Origin: an uncultured Desulfobacterales bacterium
GTDB lineage: Bacteria; Desulfobacterota; Desulfobacteria; Desulfobacterales; SpSt-501
Direction: 5' to 3'
Assembly: GCA_938048455.1 (NCBI GenBank)
Contig: CALIUY010000003.1
Coordinates: forward strand, 181,077-245,076
Length of the DNA: 64,000 nucleotides
The position numbers were made by a program, and so were the translations under genes. Every line of letters starts with the position of its first letter. The first letter of the stretch is position 1. The notes below the pieces were generated by a model. That model was not told the DNA's origin. It made no database searches and saw nothing but the letters and a program-made list of their open reading frames with translations. Below are positions 21,736 to 30,420 of the stretch, one piece after another.

Positions 21736-22440
21736 ATGTTCGTCAGCAGATCCATGACCCGCGGGGTCATCACCGCCACGCCGGAAACCTCCCTGTTCGA
21801 CCTCCAGGAGCTCATGAACGCCCATCGCATCCGCCACATCCCCATCGTGGACGCGGAGCGCAAGGTGGTCGGGATCGTGAGCGACCGGGACATCCGCAGC
21901 GCACTGCCCTTCCGCTTTTTCAAGGAGGGCCTGAGCGAGGAGGAACGGGGGAAATTCCAGGACATCCGCGCCCGCGACATCATGACCTCGCCGGTGATCA
22001 CCATCTCGCCCGGCTACACGATCCAGGACGCGCTGCTCCTGATCCAGAACGCCAAGGTGGGGGCGCTTCCGGTCGTGGACGAGGAGGGCCGGCTCCACGG
22101 GATCCTCTCCGTGCGGGACCTGCTGCGGGCCTTCATCAATGTGCTCGGCATCGGGGAACCGGGCACGCTGCTTTGCATCCTGGTCGAGGAGAAGGTCGGA
22201 CAACTCAAGAAAATCGTCGACGCCATCACGGCGATGGGCATCTCCTTCGGCAGCGTGCTGGTCGCACGCTACTGGGAAGAGGACAAGCGCGCGGTCTTTC
22301 CCTACCTTCTGACCCAGAACGTGGCCCAGGTGAAGAAAAAGCTGACCGAAATGGGCTACACCCTGATCGATCCCATGCAATGGTATCTCGACCGGATTCC
22401 GGACGAGGAGCGCCGGACGCCGCCTCCGCCCCGGCCATGA
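21736..22440 (+). CDS. CBS-CBS-ACT protein (AcuB-like)
   Basis: Two CBS repeats (HIPIVDAERKVVGIVSDRDI; GALPVVDEEGRLHGILSVRDL) plus ACT-like tail. Confidence 0.85.
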   Translation: MFVSRSMTRGVITATPETSLFDLQELMNAHRIRHIPIVDAERKVVGIVSDRDIRSALPFRFFKEGLSEEERGKFQDIRARDIMTSPVITISPGYTIQDALLLIQNAKVGALPVVDEEGRLHGILSVRDLLRAFINVLGIGEPGTLLCILVEEKVGQLKKIVDAITAMGISFGSVLVARYWEEDKRAVFPYLLTQNVAQVKKKLTEMGYTLIDPMQWYLDRIPDEERRTPPPPRP

Positions 22441-23303
22441 ACCGCCGCCCGATCCCTTCCTCCGCCGAGCTTCACATCTACGAGTGCGCCGGCCGACCGG
22501 CCGGCCTGGCCGAACCGCAGGCGGAGGGCTACCTCGGCGCCTGGTGCGAGGAAGAGAGCTGCTTTTTCTTCTTCTCCGTGCCGGCCGACCGCGCGGTCGA
22601 GGATTTTCTGGCCCGGCACCCCGGCCTGAAGCTGCGCGACGCCCACCGCCTGGCCTATGCCGACTGGCAGGGAAGCTCTCCGGAAGAGGTGTGCGTCGGC
22701 CGCTTCCGCTTCCTTTCGCCCGGGAGGGCGCTCGATGCGGCGGCGCCGGCTTCGACGCCCGCGCTGGTTCTCGACCCGGGGCTGGTCTTCGGAAACGGCG
22801 GCCACCCCACGACCCGCGATTGCCTCTCGGCGCTCGAGGAAGCGGTTCGGGAGCGGCTCCCCGCGCGGGTCCTCGATCTCGGCACCGGGACGGGAATCCT
22901 GGCGCTCGCCGCGGCCTCGCTCGGCTGCCGCGTCCTGGCGGTCGACGTGAACCTGCTCGCCGCGCGCACGGCCCACCGCAACGCGCTCGCCAACGGCCTG
23001 GCGGACCGCGTCCTGGTCGTCGTCGGCCGGGCCGAGGATTTCGCCCGCACCCGGGCCGATCTCGGCCTGGCCAACCTGCACGGAAGCCTGCTGCTCGGGT
23101 TGCTCGCCGGCGAATCCTTCCGCCGGACGCCGCGCTGGATCCTCTCCGGCCTTTTGCGCGGCGAGGTGGGCGAAGCCCGGCGCCTGCTCCGCCTGGCCGG
23201 CTACGAAATCCGGCGGCAGTGGGCCCACGAGGGCGTCTGGCACACGCTTTTCGCCCTCGACCGAAACTCTCTCTCCGAGGAGAGCGCCTCATGCGCGAGT
23301 TGA
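22437..23303 (+). CDS. Ribosomal protein L11 methyltransferase-like (PrmA family)
   Basis: DPGLVFGNGGHPTTRDCLSAL, VLDLGTGTGILALAAASLG; ATGA overlap with upstream gene. Confidence 0.82.
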   Translation: MNRRPIPSSAELHIYECAGRPAGLAEPQAEGYLGAWCEEESCFFFFSVPADRAVEDFLARHPGLKLRDAHRLAYADWQGSSPEEVCVGRFRFLSPGRALDAAAPASTPALVLDPGLVFGNGGHPTTRDCLSALEEAVRERLPARVLDLGTGTGILALAAASLGCRVLAVDVNLLAARTAHRNALANGLADRVLVVVGRAEDFARTRADLGLANLHGSLLLGLLAGESFRRTPRWILSGLLRGEVGEARRLLRLAGYEIRRQWAHEGVWHTLFALDRNSLSEESASCAS

Positions 23304-24037
23304 TCACCCGCGCCGCGGCACGGCTTCAGGCGACCCGGCGCGCGGTCGCCCTGACCGGCGCCGGCATCTCGATCGCCAGCGGGATCCCCCCCTTCCGCGG
23401 TCCGGGGGGGCTGTGGGAAAAATACGATCCGATGGAGATCGCCAGTCTCGACGCGCTGCTCTCCGACCCCGCCCGCGTCTGGAAGGTGCTGGTCAAGGAC
23501 CTGAAGGCGGTCATCGAGCGGGCACGGCCCAACGCCGGCCACCTGGGGCTTGCGCGCCTGGAGGCCCTGGGCATCCTCCAGACCGTCATCACCCAGAACA
23601 TCGACGGCCTCCACCAGCGGGCCGGCAACACGGACGTGATCGAGTTCCACGGCACCTTCGCCTGGCAGCGCTGCATGGGCTGCGGGGCGCGGATCGAAAC
23701 CCAGCGCGTCGACGACTCCGTTCTTCCGCCGCGCTGCGCCTGCGGCGGGATCCTGCGCCCGGACGCCGTGTTCTTCGGCGAGATGATTCCTTGCGACGCC
23801 CTCCTCCGCGCCCGGGAGGCGGCCGAGCGCTGCGAGGTCATGCTCGTCGTCGGCACCTCGGCCGTGGTCCAACCCGCGGCGAGCCTTCCCGGGATCGCCC
23901 GGCAGCGCGGCGCTGCGGTGATCGAGATCAACCCCGAGCCGACCCCGCTCACGGGGGTCGTGAGCGACTTTCTCATCCCCGCCGGAGCGGACCAGGTCCT
24001 GCCGCTCCTTCTCGCCGAGCTGGAAAGCCGAAGGTGA
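23291..24037 (+). CDS. NAD-dependent protein deacylase, SIR2 family
   Basis: TGAGISIASGIPPFRG, TQNIDGLHQRAG, CMGCGARI...CACGG Zn motif. Confidence 0.94.
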   Translation: MRELITRAAARLQATRRAVALTGAGISIASGIPPFRGPGGLWEKYDPMEIASLDALLSDPARVWKVLVKDLKAVIERARPNAGHLGLARLEALGILQTVITQNIDGLHQRAGNTDVIEFHGTFAWQRCMGCGARIETQRVDDSVLPPRCACGGILRPDAVFFGEMIPCDALLRAREAAERCEVMLVVGTSAVVQPAASLPGIARQRGAAVIEINPEPTPLTGVVSDFLIPAGADQVLPLLLAELESRR

Positions 24038-25575
24038 ACGCCTCCTCCTGGGTTTTCCCTTTGCGTCTGCCGCCGCCCAGTCTACGCGACAACACGGCGG
24101 ACGCCGACCGCCTGGCCGCCGCCCTGCGCCGGGAAATCGGCGCCGAGGTCCGGCTCCCGCTCGAGCTCCTCTACGACCTGCCGGCGGTGCTGCGCGCGGC
24201 CGACTGGCGCGTGCGTTGCGCCCTCTTCCGCGAGGGGGACGGCTGGATCGCCACCGGAGTCTTTCCGGGCGAGGAGGGTCCCTCGCCGCTCGGCGCCGCC
24301 GTGGACCTGGGGACGACCCGGGTCGCCTTGCGGCTGCTGGAACTCTCCTCCGGCCGCGTCCTCGCCGAGGAGGGCTTCGACAACCCCCAGGCGGCGATCG
24401 GCCCCGACATCCTGACGCGCATCCACCACGCGGCGAACCCCGGCGGGCTCGAGGCGCTCGCCGGCGGCATCCGCAAGGCCCTGAACGATGCGCTCTGCGG
24501 CCTGCTCGCGGCCCACGGCCGGGAGGCCCGTGAGCTGACCCATCTCGCGGTCGCCGGCAACACGGCCATGACGCACCTCTTTCTCGGCCTCGATCCCGGC
24601 CGCATGATCCGCGAGCCTTACCTTCCCGTGGTGAACCGGCCGGGGTTGATCGCCGCCCGGGATCTCGGACTCACCGCGGCGCCTGCGGCCCGGGTCTTCG
24701 TCTTTCCCAACATCGGCAGCTACTTCGGGGGGGACCTGATCGCCGGGGTTCTTTTCTCCGGCCTGCACCGCCGCGCGGAGCCCGCGATCCTGGTCGACGT
24801 GGGGACGAACGCCGAGGTCGTGCTCGGCTGCCGCGACTGGATGATCGGCTGCGCCGGGGCGGCCGGGCCGGCGCTGGAGGGCGGCATGAGCCGGATCGGG
24901 ATGACCGCCGCCCCCGGGGCGATCGACCGGGTGAGAATCGACCCTGCGACCGGCGCGCTCTCCTTCCACACCATCGGAGAGGTCGCCCCCCGCGGCATCT
25001 GCGGCTCGGGGATGATCGACCTCGCCGCCTGCCTCTTCCGCGCCGGATGGATCGACGCCCGCGGCCGGTTCGTCCCCGCGGCCTGCGGCGACCGGCTCCT
25101 CGGACAGGAGGGCGACCGCCTTTTGCTCGTCCCGGCCGATCGGTCGGGGACGGGGGAGGACCTCACGCTCGGCCAGGCCGAGATCGACAGCCTCATCCGC
25201 TCCAAGGCCGCGATGTACACCATCCTCGAGACCCTTTGCCTGAGCGTCGGGCTCGACCTCGAGGAGATCGGCACCTTCTTCGTCGCGGGCAGCTTCGGCT
25301 GCTTCATCGATCCGCGCTCGGCGGCGACGATCGGCATGCTCCCCGCGCTTCCCGCCGAGCGCTTCCTCCCCCTGGGCAACAGCTCGCTGGAGGGCGCAAG
25401 CCTCGTGCTTGCCCGGCCGGAGCACCTCGAGGAAATCCCGTGCCTCCGCGACCGCATCACCTACCTCGAGCTGAACGTGAACGCCGACTTCATGAACCGC
25501 TTCAGCGCGGCCAAATTCCTCCCCCACACCGACGCCGCGCGCTTTTCCGCTCCAGCCGACGGAGGTCCCCGGTGA
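24034..25575 (+). CDS. RACo-like ASKHA ATPase (DUF4445), no N-terminal ferredoxin domain
   Basis: GTG start overlapping sirtuin stop; AVDLGTTRVALRLLEL, VAGNTAMTHLFLGLDP, GSGMIDLAA; no CX4CX2C-type [2Fe-2S] motif at N-terminus. Confidence 0.82.
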   Translation: MNASSWVFPLRLPPPSLRDNTADADRLAAALRREIGAEVRLPLELLYDLPAVLRAADWRVRCALFREGDGWIATGVFPGEEGPSPLGAAVDLGTTRVALRLLELSSGRVLAEEGFDNPQAAIGPDILTRIHHAANPGGLEALAGGIRKALNDALCGLLAAHGREARELTHLAVAGNTAMTHLFLGLDPGRMIREPYLPVVNRPGLIAARDLGLTAAPAARVFVFPNIGSYFGGDLIAGVLFSGLHRRAEPAILVDVGTNAEVVLGCRDWMIGCAGAAGPALEGGMSRIGMTAAPGAIDRVRIDPATGALSFHTIGEVAPRGICGSGMIDLAACLFRAGWIDARGRFVPAACGDRLLGQEGDRLLLVPADRSGTGEDLTLGQAEIDSLIRSKAAMYTILETLCLSVGLDLEEIGTFFVAGSFGCFIDPRSAATIGMLPALPAERFLPLGNSSLEGASLVLARPEHLEEIPCLRDRITYLELNVNADFMNRFSAAKFLPHTDAARFSAPADGGPR

Positions 25576-26717
25576 ACCGTCCGATCTATCTCGACTACAA
25601 CGGCACCACCCCCCATCATCCGGAGGTCATCGCCGCGATGCGGCCGTTTCTGGAAGAGCAGTTCGGCAATCCCTCGAGCGGCCACCTCTACGCCGTCCGC
25701 CCGCGACAGGCGATCGGGCTTGCACGCCGGCAGGTCGCCGGACTCCTCGGTTGCACCCCGGAGGAGGTCTTCTTCACCAGCGGCGGAACGGAGGCGAACA
25801 ACTGGGCGATTCTTATGACCGCGCTCGCCCTGGCCGACCGCGGCCGGCACATCGTGACCAGCCGCATCGAGCATCCGGCGGTCCTCAACGTCTGTCGTTT
25901 TCTCGAGGAGCGCTTCGGCTTCGAAGTGACGCGGGTCGCGGTGGACGGCCACGGCCGGATCGACCCCGAGGCGGTGGCCGCGGCCCTGCGGCCGGAGACG
26001 GTCTTGGTGAGCATCATGCACGCGAACAACGAGGTCGGCACGATCCAGCCGGTCGCCGCGATCGCCCGGTTGGCGCACGAGCGCGGCATCCGCGTGCACA
26101 CCGACGCCGCCCAGTCGCTCGGCAAGATCCCCGTGCGGGTCGAGGAGCTGGGCGTCGATCTGCTTTCCGTCGCCGGCCACAAGCTCTACGCCCCCAAAGG
26201 CGTGGGGGCGCTCTATGTCCGGCGGGGAACCGCGCTCGGCCCTTTTCTGCACGGGGCGGGCCAGGAGGCGGGGAGGCGCGCCGGAACCGAAAACGTGCTC
26301 GAAATCGTGGGCCTGGGCAAAGCCTGCGAAATCGCCGCCCGCGATCTCCCGGAGACCCACGACCGGCTGAAGACCCTTCGCGACCGGCTGGAAGCCGCCC
26401 TCACCGCGGCGATCCCGGAAGTGCGGGTGAACGGGCATCCCGAGGAACGGCTGCCCAACACGCTCAGCGTCTCCTTCCGGGGGCTGGCCGCGAACCGGAT
26501 TCTCGAAGCGATCGGCCTCGAGGTGGCCGCCTCGGCGGGAGCCGCCTGCCATGCGGACCGCACGGAAATCTCGCACGTGCTCGCGGCCATGGGGATCGCC
26601 GAAGCGTGGGCGGCCGGCACGCTGCGGCTGACGACCGGCCGCATGACCACGGCGGAGGAAATCGACGCCGCCGCGGCCGTGATCGCCCGCGCGGTCGGCT
26701 CCTTGCGGCGCACCTGA
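25572..26717 (+). CDS. NifS/IscS-type cysteine desulfurase, SCLY-like
   Basis: GTG start; PLP motif SVAGHKLYAPKGVGALYV; SAGAACHADRTE near catalytic Cys. Confidence 0.88.
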   Translation: MNRPIYLDYNGTTPHHPEVIAAMRPFLEEQFGNPSSGHLYAVRPRQAIGLARRQVAGLLGCTPEEVFFTSGGTEANNWAILMTALALADRGRHIVTSRIEHPAVLNVCRFLEERFGFEVTRVAVDGHGRIDPEAVAAALRPETVLVSIMHANNEVGTIQPVAAIARLAHERGIRVHTDAAQSLGKIPVRVEELGVDLLSVAGHKLYAPKGVGALYVRRGTALGPFLHGAGQEAGRRAGTENVLEIVGLGKACEIAARDLPETHDRLKTLRDRLEAALTAAIPEVRVNGHPEERLPNTLSVSFRGLAANRILEAIGLEVAASAGAACHADRTEISHVLAAMGIAEAWAAGTLRLTTGRMTTAEEIDAAAAVIARAVGSLRRT

Positions 26718-26914
26718 AATCCCCTGCGGGATTCCTCCGCCGCCTTCGAGCGCGGGTGTCTTGAAATTTTTCCCGACGAGGTTATCGTTTAGCCTCGTTC
26801 CGGTTGCGGGCGGCTTCCCCCGCCGCCTTGTGCCGGCGGGATCGCGCCGACCCGGCCGGAACCTTCCGCCAACAACCCGATTCCGTTCCCCGACGAACCC
26901 CGGAGCCGACGGCG

Positions 26915-28072
26915 ATGCATCCGCTCCTCGAGGCAGAACCGGCGCTCGACCCGCTGGCCGCGCCGCTGCAGTCCTGCGGACGGCCGGCGGCCGAGCTTGT
27001 CCGACGCGCCGACCGTGTCGCGCGCGCCTGCGGGGTCGCATCCGGCGACGTCGCGCGGCGCGCCGCGGCCCGGATCCTGGAACACGCCGGAGACCCCGTG
27101 GCCGCGGCCGCGGCCCTGCTGGGCGCGGCCCGCTCCCGGCCGGATGCACCGGCAAGCCGCGAGGCCCTGCGACGCGAATTCGGACCCGTCCTCGCCGCCC
27201 TCGCCGAGTCCGACCCCGCCCGCTTCCGCCTGGATTCCCCCGGGGACGGAGACCGCCGGGCCCGTTTCGAAGAGCTGCTCACGGCTTTCGCCGAGCGGCC
27301 GCGTCTGGCCCTGCTCCGGCTCGCCTTCCGGCTGGTCGAGCTCGAGGATGCGCTCTACGGCCGCCGCGGCGACGGAGAAGCGCTGGCGCGGGAGACGCTC
27401 ACCCTCTGGGTCCCGATCGCCGACCGGTTGAGCCTGGGCGGCCTGCGCCGCCGACTCGAGGACCTCTCGTTCCGGCTGCTCGACCCCCCGGGCTACGAGG
27501 CCCTGCGCGAAAAGATCGCCCCCATTCAGGAGGGGGACGACCGTTACCTCGCCGCGCTCCGCCGCCATGTCCAGCAGCTGCTCGAGGGCAACGGCATCCG
27601 CGCCGAGATCCAGACGCGCACGAAGAGCCTGCACGCCATCCGGCGCAAGATGTTCCGCACCGGCAAGAAGCCCGAGGAGATCATGGATCGGCTGGGGGTG
27701 CGGATCATCGTCGAAACCGTCCCCGAGTGCTACCAAGTCCTCGGACTGATCCACACGGCCTTCACTCCGGTTCCGGGGACTTTCGACGACTACATCGGCC
27801 GTCCCAAGGAAAACGGCTACCAGTCGCTGCACACGGTGGTGATCCCCGTGCGGGAGCTCTCCCACAAGCCGGTCGAGTTTCAGATCCGCACCCGGCGCAT
27901 GCATCTCGTCGCCGAGTTCGGCTCGGCGGCCCACTGGCTCTACAAAAACGAAGCGGCGCCGGCGGAAGAGGATCCCGCCGCCCGCCGCCGCCTGGGGTCG
28001 CTGCTCGACGAAGAACGGCACGCCGAGAGCCTGGAGGCCTTTCTCGAGCGGCTCTCGCACGCCAGCCCCTGA
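26915..28072 (+). CDS. RelA/SpoT-homolog (p)ppGpp synthetase, truncated architecture
   Basis: RTKSLHAIRRKMFRTGKKPEEIMDRLGVRIIVE, TFDDYIGRPKENGYQSLHTVV, VEFQIRTRRMH; N-terminal HD lost; no TGS or ACT. Confidence 0.85.
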   Translation: MHPLLEAEPALDPLAAPLQSCGRPAAELVRRADRVARACGVASGDVARRAAARILEHAGDPVAAAAALLGAARSRPDAPASREALRREFGPVLAALAESDPARFRLDSPGDGDRRARFEELLTAFAERPRLALLRLAFRLVELEDALYGRRGDGEALARETLTLWVPIADRLSLGGLRRRLEDLSFRLLDPPGYEALREKIAPIQEGDDRYLAALRRHVQQLLEGNGIRAEIQTRTKSLHAIRRKMFRTGKKPEEIMDRLGVRIIVETVPECYQVLGLIHTAFTPVPGTFDDYIGRPKENGYQSLHTVVIPVRELSHKPVEFQIRTRRMHLVAEFGSAAHWLYKNEAAPAEEDPAARRRLGSLLDEERHAESLEAFLERLSHASP

Positions 28073-28089
28073 AGGAGGAGGTCGCCCGG

Positions 28090-30420
28090 ATGAATTCGAT
28101 GGCCCGCTGGTCCCACGCCTTCCAGATCGTCCTGGTCGGCACCTACCCTCCGCGGCAGTGCGGCATCGCCACCTTCACCCACGACCTCCGGCAGGCGCTC
28201 GGCCAGGAAATGCCGGAAGGGCGCTTCTGGGCGGTGGCGATGAACGACGGGGCCGACGGCTTGGCCTACCCGCCGGAGGTGCGCTTTGAGATCAACCCGC
28301 GGGTGCTCGCCGAGTACCGCCTGGCGGCCGACTACCTGAACATGATGCGGGTCGACGTGGTTTGCCTGCAGCACGAATACGGCATCTTCGGCGGCGAGCA
28401 CGGCCACTACCTCCTCGATCTCCTGAACGCGCTGCGCATGCCCCTGGTCACCACCCTCCACACGGTGCTCGAGCGGCCGGACCCCGGCCAGCTCACGGTG
28501 CTCAAGCGGATCGCCCGCATCTCCGACCGGCTCGTCGTCATGAGCCGCAAAAGCGCTCAGATCCTTGAAGGCGTCTACGACGTTCCCGGCCGCAAGATCG
28601 CTTTCATCCCCCACGGCATTCCTGACGTCCCCTTCGTCGACCCCAACTATTACAAGGACCAGTACGGGGTCGAGGGACGCAAAGTCATCCTCACCTTCGG
28701 GTTGCTCTCGCCGGGAAAAGGGATCGAGATCATGATCGAGGCGCTGCCGGCCGTGATCCGGCGCCACCCCGACGTGGTCTACCTGGTTCTCGGAGCGACC
28801 CATCCCCACGTGCGTCGCAGGCAGGGGGAATCCTATCGCCTCGGCCTGCAGCGCCGCGCGCGCGAGCTCGGCGTGGGCGACCACGTCATCTTCCACAACC
28901 GTTTCGTCGATCTGGAGGAGCTCTGCCAGGTGCTGGGCGCGGCCGACATCTATGTGACCCCCTACCTCAACCCCGAGCAGTCCACCTCGGGCACCCTCGC
29001 TTACGCCCTGGGATGCGGCAAGGCCGTCGTCTCGACCCCCTACCGCTATGCCGAGGAGATGCTGGCGGGCGGCCGCGGGCGGCTGGTGCCTTTCCGCGAC
29101 CCGGAGGCCCTCGCCGCGGCGATTCTCGACCTTCTCGACCACGAAAAGGACCGCCACGCCATGCGCAAGCTCGCTTACACTTCCTGCCGGAACATGGTCT
29201 GGCGCGAGGTCGCCCGCAGTTACCTCGAGCTCTTCGCGGAGGTGCGCGAGGAGCGCGAACGCATCCCGCGGGCCGTCTTCCGGGCCCGCACGGCGGAGGA
29301 GTTCCCGCGCGAGGCGCCCCAGCCGCGGCTCGACCATATCCTGCGCCTGACCGACGACGTGGGCATCCTGCAGCACGCCCGCTACGGCATTCCCGACCGG
29401 CGCCACGGCTACTGCACGGACGACAACGCCCGCGCCCTGATCGCCGTCCTCAAAGCCCGCGAGATGATCGCCGACGGCGCCCCCCTCGACGATCTCGCCG
29501 TGCGCTACCTGAGCTTTCTGCAGCATGCCTTCAACCCCGAAAACGGCCGCTTCCGCAACTTCATGGGCTACGACCGCCGCTGGGCGGAGGAGGGGGGATC
29601 CGAGGAAAGCCACGGCCGGGCCGTCTGGGGCCTGGGCGTGGCGATCGCGCTCGCCCCCGCGGCGGACTTCGCCGCCGCGGCGCGGAGCCTCTTCGAGGCC
29701 GCCCTGCCGGCGCTCGAGCGCTTCACCTCGCCGCGCGCCTGGGCCTACGCCCTCTCCGGGTTGGAGGGCTATCTCAAGCTCTTCCCCGGGGCCAGCGAGG
29801 TGCGACGCCTCCGGGACAGCCTCGCCCTGCGGCTCTTGGAGCTCTACCGTGCCGCCGCCGCGCCCGACTGGCCCTGGATCGAGCCGCTGCTCGCCTATGC
29901 GAACGGCCGCATCGCCCAGGCGCTCATCCTCGGCGGACGCCGTCTCCACCACCCGGAGATGCAGGCCGCCGGGCTGGAGGGTTTGCGTTGGCTCCTCGCC
30001 GTTCAGACCGATCCGCGGGGCCATCTCGTGCCGGTCGGCAACAAGGGCTGGTACCCGCGCGGCGGGGAACGCGCCCGTTTCGATCAGCAGCCGATCGAGG
30101 CGGCCGAGCTGATCGAGGCCGCGCTCGAGGCCTGGGAAGCGACCCGCGCCCCGGAATGGCTCGATGCGGCGCAGCGCTGCCTGGAGTGGTTCCTGGGCGG
30201 AAACGATCTCCGCACGCCCCTCTACGACCACCGCAGCGGCGGCTGCTACGACGGCTTGACCCCCACGGGCCCCAACCGCAACCAGGGCGCGGAGTCGACG
30301 CTCGTCTGCTTTCTGTCCCTGCTCAACCTGAACCAGCTCCGCGGCCGCGAGATCACCGGCGACACCGAGGAGCCGGAAACCTGCGGCGCGCAAGCGGGCA
30401 CGGAGGCCCGCCATGGCTAA
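28090..30420 (+). CDS. Glycosyltransferase (GT4-like) fused to C-terminal six-hairpin/toroid-like domain
   Basis: VGTYPPRQCGIATFTHDL, FGLLSPGKGIEIMIEALP, EQSTSGTLAYALGCGKAV; C-terminal about 390 aa helical region (HGYCTDDNARALIAVLKA...). Confidence 0.85.
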   Translation: MNSMARWSHAFQIVLVGTYPPRQCGIATFTHDLRQALGQEMPEGRFWAVAMNDGADGLAYPPEVRFEINPRVLAEYRLAADYLNMMRVDVVCLQHEYGIFGGEHGHYLLDLLNALRMPLVTTLHTVLERPDPGQLTVLKRIARISDRLVVMSRKSAQILEGVYDVPGRKIAFIPHGIPDVPFVDPNYYKDQYGVEGRKVILTFGLLSPGKGIEIMIEALPAVIRRHPDVVYLVLGATHPHVRRRQGESYRLGLQRRARELGVGDHVIFHNRFVDLEELCQVLGAADIYVTPYLNPEQSTSGTLAYALGCGKAVVSTPYRYAEEMLAGGRGRLVPFRDPEALAAAILDLLDHEKDRHAMRKLAYTSCRNMVWREVARSYLELFAEVREERERIPRAVFRARTAEEFPREAPQPRLDHILRLTDDVGILQHARYGIPDRRHGYCTDDNARALIAVLKAREMIADGAPLDDLAVRYLSFLQHAFNPENGRFRNFMGYDRRWAEEGGSEESHGRAVWGLGVAIALAPAADFAAAARSLFEAALPALERFTSPRAWAYALSGLEGYLKLFPGASEVRRLRDSLALRLLELYRAAAAPDWPWIEPLLAYANGRIAQALILGGRRLHHPEMQAAGLEGLRWLLAVQTDPRGHLVPVGNKGWYPRGGERARFDQQPIEAAELIEAALEAWEATRAPEWLDAAQRCLEWFLGGNDLRTPLYDHRSGGCYDGLTPTGPNRNQGAESTLVCFLSLLNLNQLRGREITGDTEEPETCGAQAGTEARHG

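Noticed and set aside
20590-23307. 905-aa minus-strand ORF
   Set aside because: Antisense to AcuC-like/CBS/PrmA-like genes; Arg/Gly-rich.
27940-30414. 824-aa minus-strand ORF
   Set aside because: Antisense to the GT fusion gene; no domain motifs.
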